A stretch of 64,000 bases of DNA from positions 21,117 to 85,116 of the forward strand of contig WHVD01000264.1 in the NCBI GenBank assembly GCA_015178975.1. The letters are read 5' to 3'. The position numbers were made by a program, and so were the translations under genes. The stretch's first letter is position 1; the number at the start of each line of letters is the position of its first letter. The notes under the pieces were generated by a model that made no database searches, was not told where the DNA came from, and worked only from the letters and a program-made list of their open reading frames with translations. The DNA is from Hysterangium stoloniferum. Its lineage: Eukaryota; Basidiomycota; Agaricomycetes; Hysterangiales; Hysterangiaceae. Shown piece by piece: positions 23,783 to 35,677 of the stretch.

Positions 23783-24356
23783 TGTCACGAACATACAAAC
23801 TCAATTTTCGATAATATTCAATTTAATATTTCTTCGACATTCCTTCGACTTTCTGACTCAACTTCTGACTTGACTATTCTTTGACAATATCTTCAACAAT
23901 CTCGAATATCTTCAACTTGTCTCAGTTTGACATCATTGATGATTTCACTTTGATATCATATTATCATCATAGGTAAATGATATATAGTATATGTATACTG
24001 TAAGGGCAATGATAGGAATGAAGAAAGTCAGTCAGAAAACCTGTATAATAATTATATTATTAACTGTATTATATAATCTCGAACTTTTTCCGAGTCCTCC
24101 TTTCTATAAATTATTTGTGAGCCTCTGTGTCCTATCTTTTGCCCTTATATACTATATATCATTTACCTATGATGATAATATGATGTCAAAGTGAAATCAT
24201 CAATGATGTCAAACTGAGACAAGTTGAAGATATTTGAGATTGTCGAAGATATTGTCAAAGAATAGTCGAGTTCGAAGTTGAGTCGGAATGTTGAAGGAAT
24301 ATTGAAGAAATATTAAATTGAATATTATCAAAAATTGAGTTTGTATGTTCATGACA
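23783..24356. repeat. Fold-back of two H LTR pieces, with purine tract upstream
   Basis: Preceded by AAAAGGGGAATAC (polypurine tract, plus orientation). It starts TGTCACGAACATACAAACTC and ends in the inverse. The left piece runs in plus orientation as far as about 24147, then the sequence switches to the minus-oriented copy. Confidence 0.75.
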
Positions 24357-24553
24357 TATCAACTACACCCAGACTCCCTGGGTTTTCTGTCTGCCTATTT
24401 GAAATTGGACACTACGATCTTGTGAGGGTGCAGCCTATAAGCTGAAGCCAAGTCCTACTGGAATATCTGTGGGTTTCTCTGGAAACCCTCTGCTAAACTC
24501 TCCATGCATCTTAACACAGAGCACCTGACAGTGCCATGTGAGGGTGCAACACA

Positions 24554-25097
24554 TTCTTAAGTTCCATGTCAGGACTTATTCTGGAACTATCAGGAAATAA
24601 CCAGGAACTCAGATACTTCAGGGTAGGGTCAGGACTTGGCTTCAGTTTATGTATGTACTGTGTCACTATGCAAACACTCAGATGTCCTTAATTTTAGAGA
24701 CTGATATGTGTCAGAGAGCTTACAGATATTCAGAGTTCCAAAGAGTTCTGAATATTGAGTATACAGAAAGAGAAGAGGAATAAGCTAACTAAGTTGATAT
24801 CAGAACTAAGGTGTAAGTACAATTGCATGGAAACTAATATAGATTCTCTGGCTGTTGTAATACAGATTGAGATCACACTAAGATTGGATTAGGATAGAAG
24901 TTCTGAATTGGGAACATAATAAACAAATGAATGAATACTTGTCAATGGACAAGTTACCAAATACAGAACAAGGGTGAAGTTCAGTATGTCCAGAGATTAG
25001 TTAGTTTCTGGAGATGGAGGATACATTGGGATATTGGAATATCTGAGAATGGAAGATTATATTGAAATATTGAAATATCTGGGAACAGATCATAACA
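24554..25097 (-). repeat. LTR, family D, degenerate
   Basis: Begins TTAAGTTCCATGTCAGG and ends GATCATAACA, matching the D LTR at 36424-37149. It includes the shared core (GGACTTGGCTTCAGTTTAT). No target duplication is preserved. Confidence 0.65.
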
Positions 25098-25480
25098 CAG
25101 GCCCCAGATCCTATCTAATATTTCTCTCTGCTATGTATCATGGGCAATTCATCACCTGGACTCCATTCAAATATTGTATACACCCTAGATGTTTGAAGAT
25201 CTCATGTTCCAATCTGTCCCTGAGTCTGTATGTCATGCTTTTATTTGTTTGCTTATTGTTTCCCCTTGACATGTTCCTATTCCATCTCAATCCTTATTCC
25301 TAGTATGGTCTACCCTGCATCTTGTCTTGTTCCCCCATGTTGTCTTTTTGTGTTGGTGGATTAGTAGTATAATAATCTAGGATTTGTTGTACATACAATC
25401 TAATCAGAATATCAACTTAGCATCCACCTAGCACCTACTTAGTATCCACCCTTGTCTCCACCAACATACTTTTGGACCCC
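25098..25480 (+). repeat. LTR-like fragment with conserved transcript-start motif
   Basis: Contains TTGTACATACAATCTAATCA followed by GAATATCAAC, the same block found in A, B and C LTRs at the predicted transcript start. The rest is not closely similar to the named families. Boundaries are uncertain. Confidence 0.45.
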
Positions 25481-25540
25481 TCGGGCCTCCCAACATTGTG
25501 TATTCTCAGACTCCCCAGGATATTGTATATGCGGCTGCTC

Positions 25541-25572
25541 CACCACCACCACCACCACCACCACCACCACCA
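25541..25572. repeat. CCA triplet microsatellite
   Basis: About ten CCA units in a row. It encodes a polyproline run in one frame, which I do not regard as a gene. Confidence 0.9.
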
Positions 25573-26522
25573 CCCGGCTCATTTGAACTAGAGAACCCAA
25601 AGGTTAATGGACAGACAATCAAGAACGCTCCCTTTTATACGAATCGAAGTTTGATCACAACCAAACCCTCGGATACGAGGTGGGTGCCATCTGGTCCAAC
25701 ATGTTCAAAATGTAGAAATTTAACCTAATAGTATGTCCAATACACGTTGGCTAGAATCACTGCTGGGGTGAACTGCTTTTGGTGCACCGCAAAATCTTTT
25801 CAAGGAGATGAACTTGCGTGGTTGATCCGGAGGTGATTTTCACATCCCGGGTTCTGATTTGCGCTTATAAAAATAAAATCGATTGTGTTTGCATGCGTTC
25901 GATAATTCCGGATAAGACGAACGTATATTAGTAGGCTACATGGTATTAATGCCGTGTGATGATATATGTAATTCCCGTTCTAGTTGTATACCCAAATATT
26001 GATGCATGAACATGAGCAAAAAAAGAAGTAACTCTACAAGAAAGGCTACAAAGGATTGTCCCATACGGACAAGATAGATAGATACATAATAATAGCAAAA
26101 AAGAAATGGAAATCAGATATTTCGTTAACAATGTGATGTGGAGGAAAACGTCCGTGGTGAACAAGTACCGGAAAGTATTAATTCCTGAGCGCGAAAAGGG
26201 GCGGGTATCTTGTCCGACAAGGTACAATGTAAAATGTAGAGGATATACACTGGACGGAAACTTGCAAGACCATCGTGATCGTAACCAGGATCGTCTGCAT
26301 TATTGTTGTCTCTGTTGTTGTTGAAGAAGAACGTCAGTTGCGTTGACAGAAACAAAAGGTGTGTAGAACGAACCTACAGACACGAAACTCTCACCATTGC
26401 TGTCAAGCCTAAAGGAGCGACCAACAAATTCCCATGAACTCCGCACAAAACAAAGATCTGCAGGTCATTATCGTAAGTCTGCTTCATGTTTCCGAGCGCC
26501 GGATCGTCGAACGTAATGAAGC
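25573..26522. other. No gene seen
   Basis: CpG returns to normal frequency. Only short open frames are seen, with no domain. Confidence 0.4.
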
Positions 26523-26945
26523 AAGTATTCTATGCAGTCCTTGCAAGCTTGGTAAGCGGCACTGTTCATCCGATCGGCATTCCGCGTATGAAAGTTCCGT
26601 GGTTCTTAGAAGAATGAATATTCAACAGATCGGAATCGAACCTGCCCCTTTCTGTTATAGATAGAGCTCGACAACCCGAGATCGATAAATTCGACATATG
26701 TTTGACCACTCCGCCGGGATCGAATATTACTCGGCTATAGGCACTGCTGTGGACAATTGAGTCCAAGTCGTGTGCAAGCACTTGTCATACTATCCGTGTT
26801 TTCAGATCCATACCGTTCATTTGCTGGTCGGTAAATACATGAGATTTAGCTCGGTGGAATGGTTACGTAGTCTGTGCGTCCATGAATGGGCACCTGGTGA
26901 AATTGTCACTTTACCTTTCAAAGTTTTCGGCTATCTCTTCGGTGG
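26523..26945 (+). repeat. Segmental duplication, part 1 (copy at 48309-48801)
   Basis: Starts AAGTATTCTATGCAGTCCTT and ends around CTATCTCTTCGGTGGC, matching 48309-48801 with small indels. It contains the tRNA-like segment at 26622-26720. No shared open frame is kept between the copies. Confidence 0.85.
26622..26720 (-). ncRNA. tRNA-like / SINE-like segment
   Basis: On the minus strand GGCGGAGTGGTC resembles a polymerase III A box and GCAGGTTCGATTCC a B box, spaced about 65 nt apart. The arms do not fold into a complete cloverleaf, so it is not a working tRNA. The same block occurs at about 48405-48505. Confidence 0.4.
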
Positions 26946-27160
26946 CTGTGTAGAAATATCACTGTAGCGTCCTGATTTGTAAGCCGCATCATACCCGTTT
27001 TTTTTTTTTCAAATACATTTATATACCGCATCGCATAACTAAGATACATAGCGGTTGGGAGAAAAAGTACCCTAATGGTAGGTGGGGGCGGCAGGATATG
27101 TATGTAGTTGGTTGGTATGGGCATCATGCCCGTTTAATGCAATGATGCCGGAGTAGGATC

Positions 27161-27202
27161 ACGGACAACCTGAGAGGATCACGGACAACCTGAGAGGATC
27201 AA
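27161..27202. repeat. 21-bp tandem duplication
   Basis: GATCACGGACAACCTGAGAG plus one base is present twice, end to end. Confidence 0.9.
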
Positions 27203-27270
27203 TCCAGAAGGGGTGGTAGGAATCGAAAGAAGCAGTCTCAATGTGTCAATTGGAATTATCTAGTAACAGA

Positions 27271-27695
27271 TCGAGATAAATAGCAGATGTCATCGGTTAG
27301 TGGCGTTCATGGTTACACAATACCACACGAGGCACGCCAGTTGCCTATTTGCTTCTTTGGTTGGCCTTAGCGGAATCGGCGCAGTCATCTTTCCAAAGAG
27401 GTCTCATCAGTTCGCCTGTCTCAAATTAACAGGTTGAGGTATCATGTCAGATGAGTTCCGTATAATTTTCGATATAGTTTAGTATGTCCCACTTTTATTT
27501 AATATCCCTGTTGTTCTCTTAAGCATGGCCCGGCTTCCCTCGCCGAAGCATGAGGAATGGATTGATTATGGCCTTTACTTCTCATGATCTGGGGGGCGCT
27601 TTGGGAGCAGTACTTCGAATACGGTCGAACCTCTCATAATGCCAGAGACGACCTCGGCTAAGGGTTATTATGGGATTCGAGGCGCCTACAAACCA
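27271..27695 (+). repeat. Segmental duplication, part 2 (copy at 49044-49455)
   Basis: Matches 49044-49455, including CACGAGGCACGCCAGTTGCC and TCAGTTCGCCTGTCTCAAAT. The match ends abruptly at CTACAAACCA, inside a small pogo-like MITE whose other half is found at 40005. Confidence 0.85.
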
Positions 27696-28390
27696 TCTAC
27701 TTATAAGAACGAGGATAAATTGGTGTTTTACTTTCAAAATGAGACCCCAAACGGAGGAAATGAAACCACTTGTTATTCGGATGCAAGTAGTCAACTACTT
27801 CTTGGCAGGCTTTTGTGGCTTCGTAGGTTCCGGCGGAGAGACCTTTGGGTCGGTGGGGTGGTCACCAGATGGGAGGTTGGTAATGATTCTGTTTGATATT
27901 TAGGTTCGTTTTGTTATCGCAGTCAAAAATATTTCTCATACACTTCATGTTTTCTACCCTCATGCCCGTCCCTGCACCCAGTGTTACAAAGGCGACGGAT
28001 GGTGACACGCTGAACATTGCTTGAAGGTTGATAGGAGTTTGACCTGTAACTTCAAAACACGAATTGTCAGAAGTGTTGCGTGAGCCACAATGCGCATGCA
28101 GAATCCTCCAAAGATTCATTCGAATTTCAATTGCGCGAAATAGTTGAAGGACTTGGGAGAAGAAAAGGGAGGGACACGTACCGATATTCAGGTGGTGGTG
28201 GGACACGCAGTTTGAGGTCTTTCATGGCGCATGCGGTCAAGCTAGGATGTATTTATGAGCGGTATACAATGAGGTAAGGAGAGGTATTCTTACGATACCA
28301 TAATGCCAAACGTCGAAGGAGTTGGGGAGAATTGGGTTGAAAGTGACGAACAGGGGGTTCCGCTCCTTTTTATGGCATGCTTACATGGAC
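27690..28390. repeat. Three-copy repeat, copy 1
   Basis: Matches 29990-30720 and, in part, 30820-30970. Shared words include ACTTTCAAAATGAG, TTTTGTGGCTTCGTAGGTT (diverged) and GGACACGCAGTTTGAGGTCT. The long open frames differ between copies, so there is no support for a protein. Confidence 0.75.
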
Positions 28391-29989
28391 GGGCAGGATG
28401 GTCACGATGAACGAATACTCGTGTAGTATTAAAATTACATCGTTGTGTAATAGACGCAGTAAGCGAGAGTTACAGGGCCGACGACCGGGAGCTCGCAAAG
28501 TACCGTGGATCGCATTCTTCATCGGGGGATCGGCCTGATTAGCGAGCACGGCCTAATACAATAGTGTAATTGAGGGCTGCCCTTGTCTAGACTCTGCGAC
28601 AGAGATTCGAAGCGACAACGCTGGAACTTGTAGCATCGAAATGTGCTGGAATTTCAACCAGTATCTGATCCACACCTGCAAGTGGTAAGCAGCCCATGTG
28701 CATAGTTTCAGCGGTGCCTGTTTCAATTGCAAATGCGTATGTATATACATACAAAGTATATGGGGACACTAGCGGCGCAAATCATTCGGATGTTTAATGG
28801 ATTTAGACTCGAAGGAGCATTATGTAAGCATTCGTGGTACGGCAGAGGCGACAATTTAGAAACCCCTGATATTCACGCAGATGTAATATAGTACAAGATT
28901 ATTACCACGTATCCGACTATTTTTTAAGGTATCCTGGGGCCTATGCTATGTCGTTCGATGTGAGATAAATAATCAAGTGAAATAGTCGAGTTGGGTCAAT
29001 TGAATTCCAGTAAATTCAAATCAATCCGATGCGTGAAGAAATTTGAACACCGTTGTCTTGCAAACACTAGCTATTTATTATTTGCATATTTTCATATCAT
29101 GTCACTCGGCCCCGCTGGCGGCCTTCATTGGCGCAAAGGGGGGACACCGTGGACGTGAGCAAAAAGCGTTGGGATTACTAAGCCACTGTACAAAACTACA
29201 TAGCCTAGCACGAAATATATTGGTGACTCACAAGTGTCATTACGGTGAGATTATTACCGAACGGCCAAAGTTTCAACAGCCTTGTGGGTCTATGGGGGCT
29301 ACGAAGTCAGTATGACCATGGAGCGCCGGGTAGAGTTTGCCGCAACTTGAAGCTAACCCACGCTGCAAGGAACAAAACCGCTACCGGATTTATAATGGCT
29401 CAGCTTGGCTTCTAAGTCGGATAGATGACCTCCAATATCGCCTCCAATTCACCACATATCCAGAAAATCCACTTTTCTAGCGTGATAGGGAGGGGCATTC
29501 TGGGGTGCAATCAAGGTGGGACCAACGATCACAAGACCCCGTCATACAAGCTCTTTTTTCTTTCTACATTTCGGCAGTCCCCACGGAATATGGAATTTTC
29601 GGATCCATGTTGCGATGTTGTCAAAGATAACCTCCCATTTTCCTGGGCTCTACAAGTAGTGATGCATCTGGTTGTCGGCGTTTGGGGTGCTTCCTGACGA
29701 TGTCGGTGAACGGCAGCAGGTATATTTGACATTAGTTGGAATGATCACGCCCGCATGACCCACTGGCATTCCAATTCTAAGGTTTCCTTGCATCATACTT
29801 CCCCCAGTAAATCCAGGTCGAGGGATGGTCATCTGCTTCCTTGGAATGGAGTGAACGAAGTCTCTGAATAGTTGTTAAATAAGTGATGCATTTTTCAATA
29901 TTTGGAGCGTGTCACATTCAAAATCCTCTATACAGCTTGTCAATTTGCCATGGCTATTGTAGTTAGTATATGCAAAGTTCCTACCATTG
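28391..29989. other. No gene recognised
   Basis: CpG-normal sequence. A minus-strand frame near 28550-28770 (QILVEIPAHFDATSSSVVAS) and another near 29650-29830 could be exon pieces, but I recognise no family and see no splice-consistent structure. Confidence 0.35.
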
Positions 29990-30720
29990 TACGAATGGAG
30001 TGTCTAATATCCATCTACTTAAAAAAACAAGGATAAATTGGTATTTTACTTTCAAAATGAGGCCCCAAATGGAGGCAATGAATCACCTGTTATTCGAATG
30101 CAAGATATAGTCAACTAATTCTTGACAGGCTTTTGTGGATTCGTAGGTTTCGGCGGAGAGACCTTTGGGTCAGCGGGATGGTCGCCGGATGTGAGGTTGA
30201 TGAAGATACTATTTGATATTTAAGTTCGTTTTGTTATCGCAGTCCAAGGTGTTTCTCATACACTTCATGTTTGGGCCTACCCTCATGCCCGTCACTGCTG
30301 CCACTGTCGTAAAGGCGACGGATGGTGACACGCTCAACACTGGATCCTTTGCCTGAAGGTTGATAAAAGTTCGACTTGTAACTTCAAAAGACGAATTGTC
30401 AGAGGTGTTTGCGTGAGCTATAATGCGCATGGAAAATCTTCAGAGAATGCATTCGAATTCTAAATGTGCGGAGTAGTTGAAGGATTTGGGGAGCAAAAAT
30501 GGGGGGGATACCTACCGATCGTTGGGTGGTGGTGGTGGGACACGCAGTTTGAGGTCTTTCACGGCGCGTGTGGTAAAGCTAGGATGGATTTATGAGCGGC
30601 ATACAATGAAAGGAGAGGTATTCTTACGGTACCATATAATGCCAATATCGTGGCAAAGGTCGAAGGGGTTAGGGAGAGTTAGGTTGAAAGTGACGAACAG
30701 GGGGTTTTTCCCCCCATGGA
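29990..30720. repeat. Three-copy repeat, copy 2
   Basis: Second copy of 27690-28390. A further 150-bp piece (CCATATAATGCCAATATCGT to AGCGACGAACAGGG) is repeated at 30860-30970. Confidence 0.75.
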
Positions 30721-30859
30721 CAAGTAATAATAAATTTGTAAGCGCCAAGAGGAGAACTCAGGTAAAAGCGCTAATCACACCACGACTTCCGACGATACCA
30801 TATAAGGTAGGCTTCTCTTTTGAGCCACCATAAATTTGTAAGTGCCAAGAGGGGAACTC

Positions 30860-30970
30860 AACCATATAATGCCAATATCGTGGAGAGGTCGAAGGGGTAG
30901 GGAGAGTTGGGTTGAAAGCGACGAACAGGGTTTTCCGCCCTAGTCCTCTTACATGGACGAAACAACGGAG
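30860..30970. repeat. Three-copy repeat, partial copy 3
   Basis: Carries the last 110-150 bp of the unit only. AAATTTGTAAGYGCCAAGAG stands in front of this copy (30833) as well as after copy 2 (30731). Confidence 0.7.
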
Positions 30971-32505
30971 GAATAAAAGGTACAAATGACGTCAAGCGCT
31001 GGGGAATTAATTTGCAGAGTCCAACTGTGTCCTGCCACGCACCGGCGCACGCCACCACCTTACCTTACTCACCAAATTAATTAAATAATTATATTCCCAC
31101 ACCCTCCACAGTGGTGCGTATTCCGGTCAAACTGCTCACTCTATTTTACTATGTCATTCGATACCAATCAATCACTCCAAGAATGCTATACTGATCTCGA
31201 AAAATTACCGAGAATATTATAAAATCGGGTAAATTAAAATAAAATTCCAAGATATTGAGATAAATAAGCAAGTGAAAACAATTTTTTACTTGTCATTTTC
31301 GAAATATCCTTTTTGGGACCGGGATCTGTGGTAGTAGATTTTGCCCTGATCGGGTAACTAGAATGAAAAATAGGCTTCGTCTGTTCGATTAAATTTGTCT
31401 CGTGGCACCGAATTAGAGGTCGATTGTTACCATTCGCGTATGTCCTTCCAGATCTGATAACATCAAGTGTGAAATCTCCGCTGTATGGCCCCCAGCCACT
31501 TCGTATTTGTCAAAGACGCAATAAACAATGCGCATGTCTGGCCGCCTCGATCTCAAGTTGCTTGTAATTCTATATAGTCACTTATAAATATGCATAGTCT
31601 AGCCCGATCTCATACCATTGAAATATATGTACTTTACAATCTTATTCAAAAAACTTAGAAGGATAATAAAAAACGAGAATAGGAGGGTAAGCTGCGTGGC
31701 AAGACATTACGTACGATGGCCGCGACAGTCTGCAATATGAGCCTTGAATGCTTTGGGAGGGAAATAAGCAGTAAACTCATCACAAAATTCAAGTATATCG
31801 GGCTTCGTTCTCGATCAGTGTCTAAGCTGCTGGTAGAGATAAACGATCACGGCTCGACCTGTTGACAGCGGGAGCTGAGCAACTACTTTGACTTGGGCCA
31901 ACGACTATTCTGCCGATGGGACTACTGCTCGACTGGCTTGAATGAAAATGAGTGGGGGTAGAAAAAAGGGGTGAGCATGGTGCATTTACTTCATGCTGCT
32001 GAGTGAGGGCATGGGTTCTGGTCACATGTTGAAGTTGGGAATACCAGGTGGTACCAATGCTATTGCTGGTGAGATTTGAAGGTAGCTATTAATTATACAA
32101 GTGTACCCACTGGCTACCACAAGATGACTTGCTGCATATGCAAGAGAAGATCACTTGCAGATTGTTATAAGTACCCTCTATGAAGAGGAGTGCAAGGTGG
32201 AATATGGTGATATAGAGTAGAAGACACTGGCGAGACAGCTGTAAAATATATTAGGTCATCTTGGTTGTTACATACACATCTGAAACACACCACCATCTTT
32301 ATCCTGTGTGGGATATTTGCTGCAAGGTTGGCACTCACATACTTCTCATCAATAATGACTAGGGATGATTTAGCAAATGACACACGATATATAAGCTCCA
32401 TCCAACTTACCATTTAAGCCACAATCAGAGCAGAATTCACAGGTTAGTGCAGCCATGGTCTTCACCTCTACAACTAGCAATACAGGTGACAACAATGTGC
32501 AAAAA
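30971..32505. other. No gene seen; composition changes near 31930
   Basis: CpG is normal up to about 31930 and rare afterwards. No coding signal or named repeat was found. Confidence 0.4.
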
Positions 32506-33075
32506 TGTTAAGAACTGAAAACTGACTAATGTTGGTAGGCCAACCGATCAGAAGGACTTGGCTTCAGCTTATGTGCTGCGCCCTTGCAAATAACCATTGG
32601 GTGTCCTGAAATTTCAGACGGACGAAGACTAGTCCTAATGAGTACCTCTCAGTGAGTTACTGATTGGGACCAATGGATAAGTCAAGTGTCAGGCCAAGGG
32701 GTCATGGACTGAGAGTGGGCAAGTGCACATGAAGGCGGAGGGTGGAATACTTAGTATGTGACTTCTAGAGAGGCCATGAAATAACCGAGAGTGGGATTAC
32801 AAGAAAAGGAAATAGTCTGAGGGTTACAAGTATATATAGACATATGTGAAACATAGAGTAGAACAGATCATCATAATAAAAAGGGACATATCAGAGTTTA
32901 ACCAGATAGTACAAGTATATTTTGACAGGGGCATAAATGGAGTTTGATCACTGCAAAAGCATATGTCAGCATTGGGAGTCTGACAGTTTCCGATGTGGTG
33001 ACTTGAATGCTAACTTGAAATGTCAATAGGTGGCAATAACCTCAGGGACTGTCGGGTTGTGACACGGTTGTAACA
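32506..33075 (-). mobile_element. Solo LTR, family B
   Basis: Starts TGTTAAGAACTGAAAACTG and ends ACACGGTTGTAACA, with AAAAA on both sides. It has the shared core (GGACTTGGCTTCAGCTTAT at 32552). Compared with 56607-57350 it lacks about 170 bp in the middle, including the predicted transcript-start motif. Confidence 0.85.
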
Positions 33076-33348
33076 AAAAACACTTGAATTTGATACATCA
33101 CATGTTTAGATAGGCAGGGATACGTCTGGATAAACGTCACAGCCTTGCAACATTGGACTAGATAAGCAAGTTAGAAAAAGATAAACAAAAAGTAAAGCAT
33201 AAGTACTCACTAAAGGAAGTTTCACACCTTGTCAAACTCTCAGTCAAAAAAAAACAAGGTTTTTAGAATGTTTTTGCAATGTGATGTATTCTGCAAAGAG
33301 ATCTCTTCTAATGGCTGGATCCATGGCATGAATTTGTGCACATGTAGT

Positions 33349-33665
33349 TGTTAAAGTAATCTACAAGCCTGGAGATCACAGTGTGAGAACTCTCTACACT
33401 GGGGGAGTGTAGCCACTAAGAGTCGAGCGGTGTAGGTATTAAACTGGTGATATTGCTAGGCTTCTAGATGAGGATCCTACTCCTCAGCTAGACTAACTAT
33501 ATACTACATACATGGTCTGTGCACTGGTCTGTGCATGATGGTGTGCTATAGATCTAGCAAACACTAAACTAAATATACAGTATCACATGTTATGAACCAG
33601 TCAGATCTATACAGTCACAAGACGAGATATGAGATTAGACTAATCGCATATCTCATATTCTAACA
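33349..33665. mobile_element. Solo LTR-like insertion, family G
   Basis: 317 bp starting TGTTAAAGTAATC and ending ATATTCTAACA, with GTAGT on both sides (33344-33348, 33666-33670). It has neither the shared core nor the transcript-start motif of A-D, so it belongs to another class of LTR element. Confidence 0.88.
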
Positions 33666-34098
33666 GTAGTAGCAGTGCTCAATGTGAGCTGAGAGGGTAC
33701 ATGCAGTTGGCCACCTGCACCTCTGTCTATGAAAGAAGTCAAGGACATGTAGATCTTTCTATGATACTGGTATCACTGGTGGATGGGGTGGTAGAAAAGG
33801 TGGCGGAGGTGGTCAAGTAGTCGGGGAGTTGAAATCTATGTCTCTTTATGTATCAGTTAGACAATGCTGAGTAATTTTGTGATGACACACCAATTTCTTT
33901 CAACACCTATAGATCCATGACATTCCTATGTACTGTACCCTGGATATGTGTGGAAAACATTGAGATGTTATGAAGAAAATCAGCTGGCACATAAATATGA
34001 AATGTATAGTACAATCTCACCTTTATCTCCATGATAACCTAAAGATCTCCATGGTGCTGTGAAAGAGATCCCCTCCAATGCCGTCTCAAAAGGAATCT

Positions 34099-34465
34099 CA
34101 CTGGAGACACCCCAAGGTTTTTGGAGTTGGAGAACCTTCTGAAAACCCTATGATTTGGCCAAATTCTTTAAGAGTTCTTTGAACTGATAAATTGTTTGAA
34201 AATTTTTAGTTTCAATAGGATTTTCTAAAGTGGAAAACCATATCTGAAAACTTTAATATTTGTATCAGGAAATCTGGGGAAACATCATTAGTTACAGATA
34301 CAAATTTTTAAAGTTTTCAGATATAGTTTTCCACTTTGGAAAATCCTACTCAAACTTAAAATTTTTAAACAATATATCAGTTCAAACAATTCTTAGAAAA
34401 TTTGGCCAAATATTAGGATTTTTGGAAGGTTTTCAAACTCCAAAAACCTTGGGATGCCTCCAGTG
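34099..34465. mobile_element. Palindromic MITE
   Basis: The whole 367 bp is one imperfect palindrome: CACTGGAGACACCCCAAGG at the start faces CCTTGGGATGCCTCCAGTG at the end, and the arms meet near 34282. TCT stands on both sides. Half a copy lies at 9054-9250. There is no coding capacity. Confidence 0.85.
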
Positions 34466-35091
34466 TCTGCATCCTATCTTCAACCCCCAGGAATTTCAAG
34501 TGTCAATGCAGCCATCATACTTGGGTAACTACAATCTTGAAACACATCAACTGATGAATACATATGTATGATACATGATTTCTGACTCATCAGGTCCACC
34601 ACATATAGCCTTCAGGTCAGCTATCCTCCGTTCACCAATATAGCACAGGACTCCACATACCCAACTGTCAAGTTCATTCAAGTGCAGAATGCCTCAATTT
34701 ATAGTGTGTGATCCTGCGTGAATACCCACTCCTACCCACCAGCCCCAAACATTGATATCATACCAAACACATGTGTTGTTATGACCAGAAAATCCAATGG
34801 ACTCCAGGCACTACCACACCCTATATGCACCAGTTATCAGTTAACTGGAATACCCACTGGGACCCAGATGTCAAACCTGTCCATACCCAACCTTCATTGT
34901 CTCATGTACCAGTCCCCAGAATACCTGCCAGTCTCTGACTCTGTCCCATGCATCAGTCACTGGACCCCACCCAGAAAACCTGTCAGCTCTCTAACTGAGC
35001 CCCATTCCCATTATGGTCAAATGACCTGTCACGTTTTGGACTCTGCCTCCATTCTGTTCTGTTCCTAACACCTAATTTGGTGTATAATTAT

Positions 35092-35677
35092 TGTTAAGTT
35101 GTGTGCCGGGAGGTTGGAAATCTGATGGGGTCCAAACAGAAGGATGTGGCTTCAGCTTGTGTGCTGCACCCTCACAAAGTTACTGTCAGTTGTCCTTAAA
35201 TTTCAAAACATGCAAGAACTTAACTATCGGGGATCTGAACAGTGGTTGAACTGTCAGATCCCCAGATTGGTAGAAAGCAGAGGGAGAGGGAGAAAGAGAG
35301 AATATCGGAAGTCCGAAAGAAGGGTGAAGAACTAGTAGGTAACTTAGTTGATATTCTGATTGCCCTGTAACTACTTTACAGTTTGGTATATATACAGATT
35401 TCCGGCATCTCACAGTACTAATGAGGAGACAAGGAAAGTATCTAAAGTAGAACAAGAGCATAACTAAATCAGGAAATACAACATGTATGGGTTTCCAAGA
35501 CTCGGAGAATACAAACTAGGATGAAAGGATATAACATACTCAGACATATGGGGCATACTAATTGGGACAGAAGTAAATGGCCCAAAAAGGAAATCCAGTA
35601 TCTGATGGATATCTAAGAATGAGGGGTGATGTCAAGTGGTTCAGAGGTTGTTTGGGATTCTGAGTATGGGTTGTAAC
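35092..35677 (-). mobile_element. LTR, family C, nested
   Basis: Starts TGTTAAGTTGTGTGCCGG and ends near GGGTTGTAACG. The flanks ATTAT and CTTAT fit a decayed 5-bp duplication. The A sequence resumes right after it. In minus orientation TATATATA is followed about 35 nt later by CAATCAGAATATCAAC. A second C LTR piece lies at 61344. Confidence 0.8.

Larger units (their letters stand above)
21686..24356 (-). mobile_element. H-family composite element carrying an intron-bearing gene
   Basis: A 2671-bp insertion starting TGTCACAAATC and ending GTTCATGACA, with TATCA on both sides (21681-21685, 24357-24361). The left LTR (21686-22131) is in minus orientation and is followed by a purine run on the minus strand (GGGGGAGGATAC), as expected for a 3' LTR with its polypurine tract. 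The right part (23783-24356) is a fold-back of two H LTR pieces. Inside lie a three-exon pseudogene on the plus strand and a piece of an H element in plus orientation with LTR end, primer site, short open frame and purine run. Confidence 0.8.
21009..24516 (+). mobile_element. Solo LTR, family A, split by the H composite
   Basis: Starts TGTTAGGACTGGAAAACC, ends CATCTTAACA, with CAGAG on both sides (21004-21008, 24517-24521). It is interrupted at 21686-24356. The left part carries the TATATAA box and the motif TGGTCAGAAAATCAAC, the right part the shared core. Confidence 0.93.

Noticed and set aside
25498-25728. Polyproline protein
   Set aside because: Based only on a CCA microsatellite; no conserved domain or splice signals.
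26622-26720. Functional tRNA gene on the minus strand
   Set aside because: A and B boxes are present but the T and acceptor stems do not pair; it is kept only as SINE-like.
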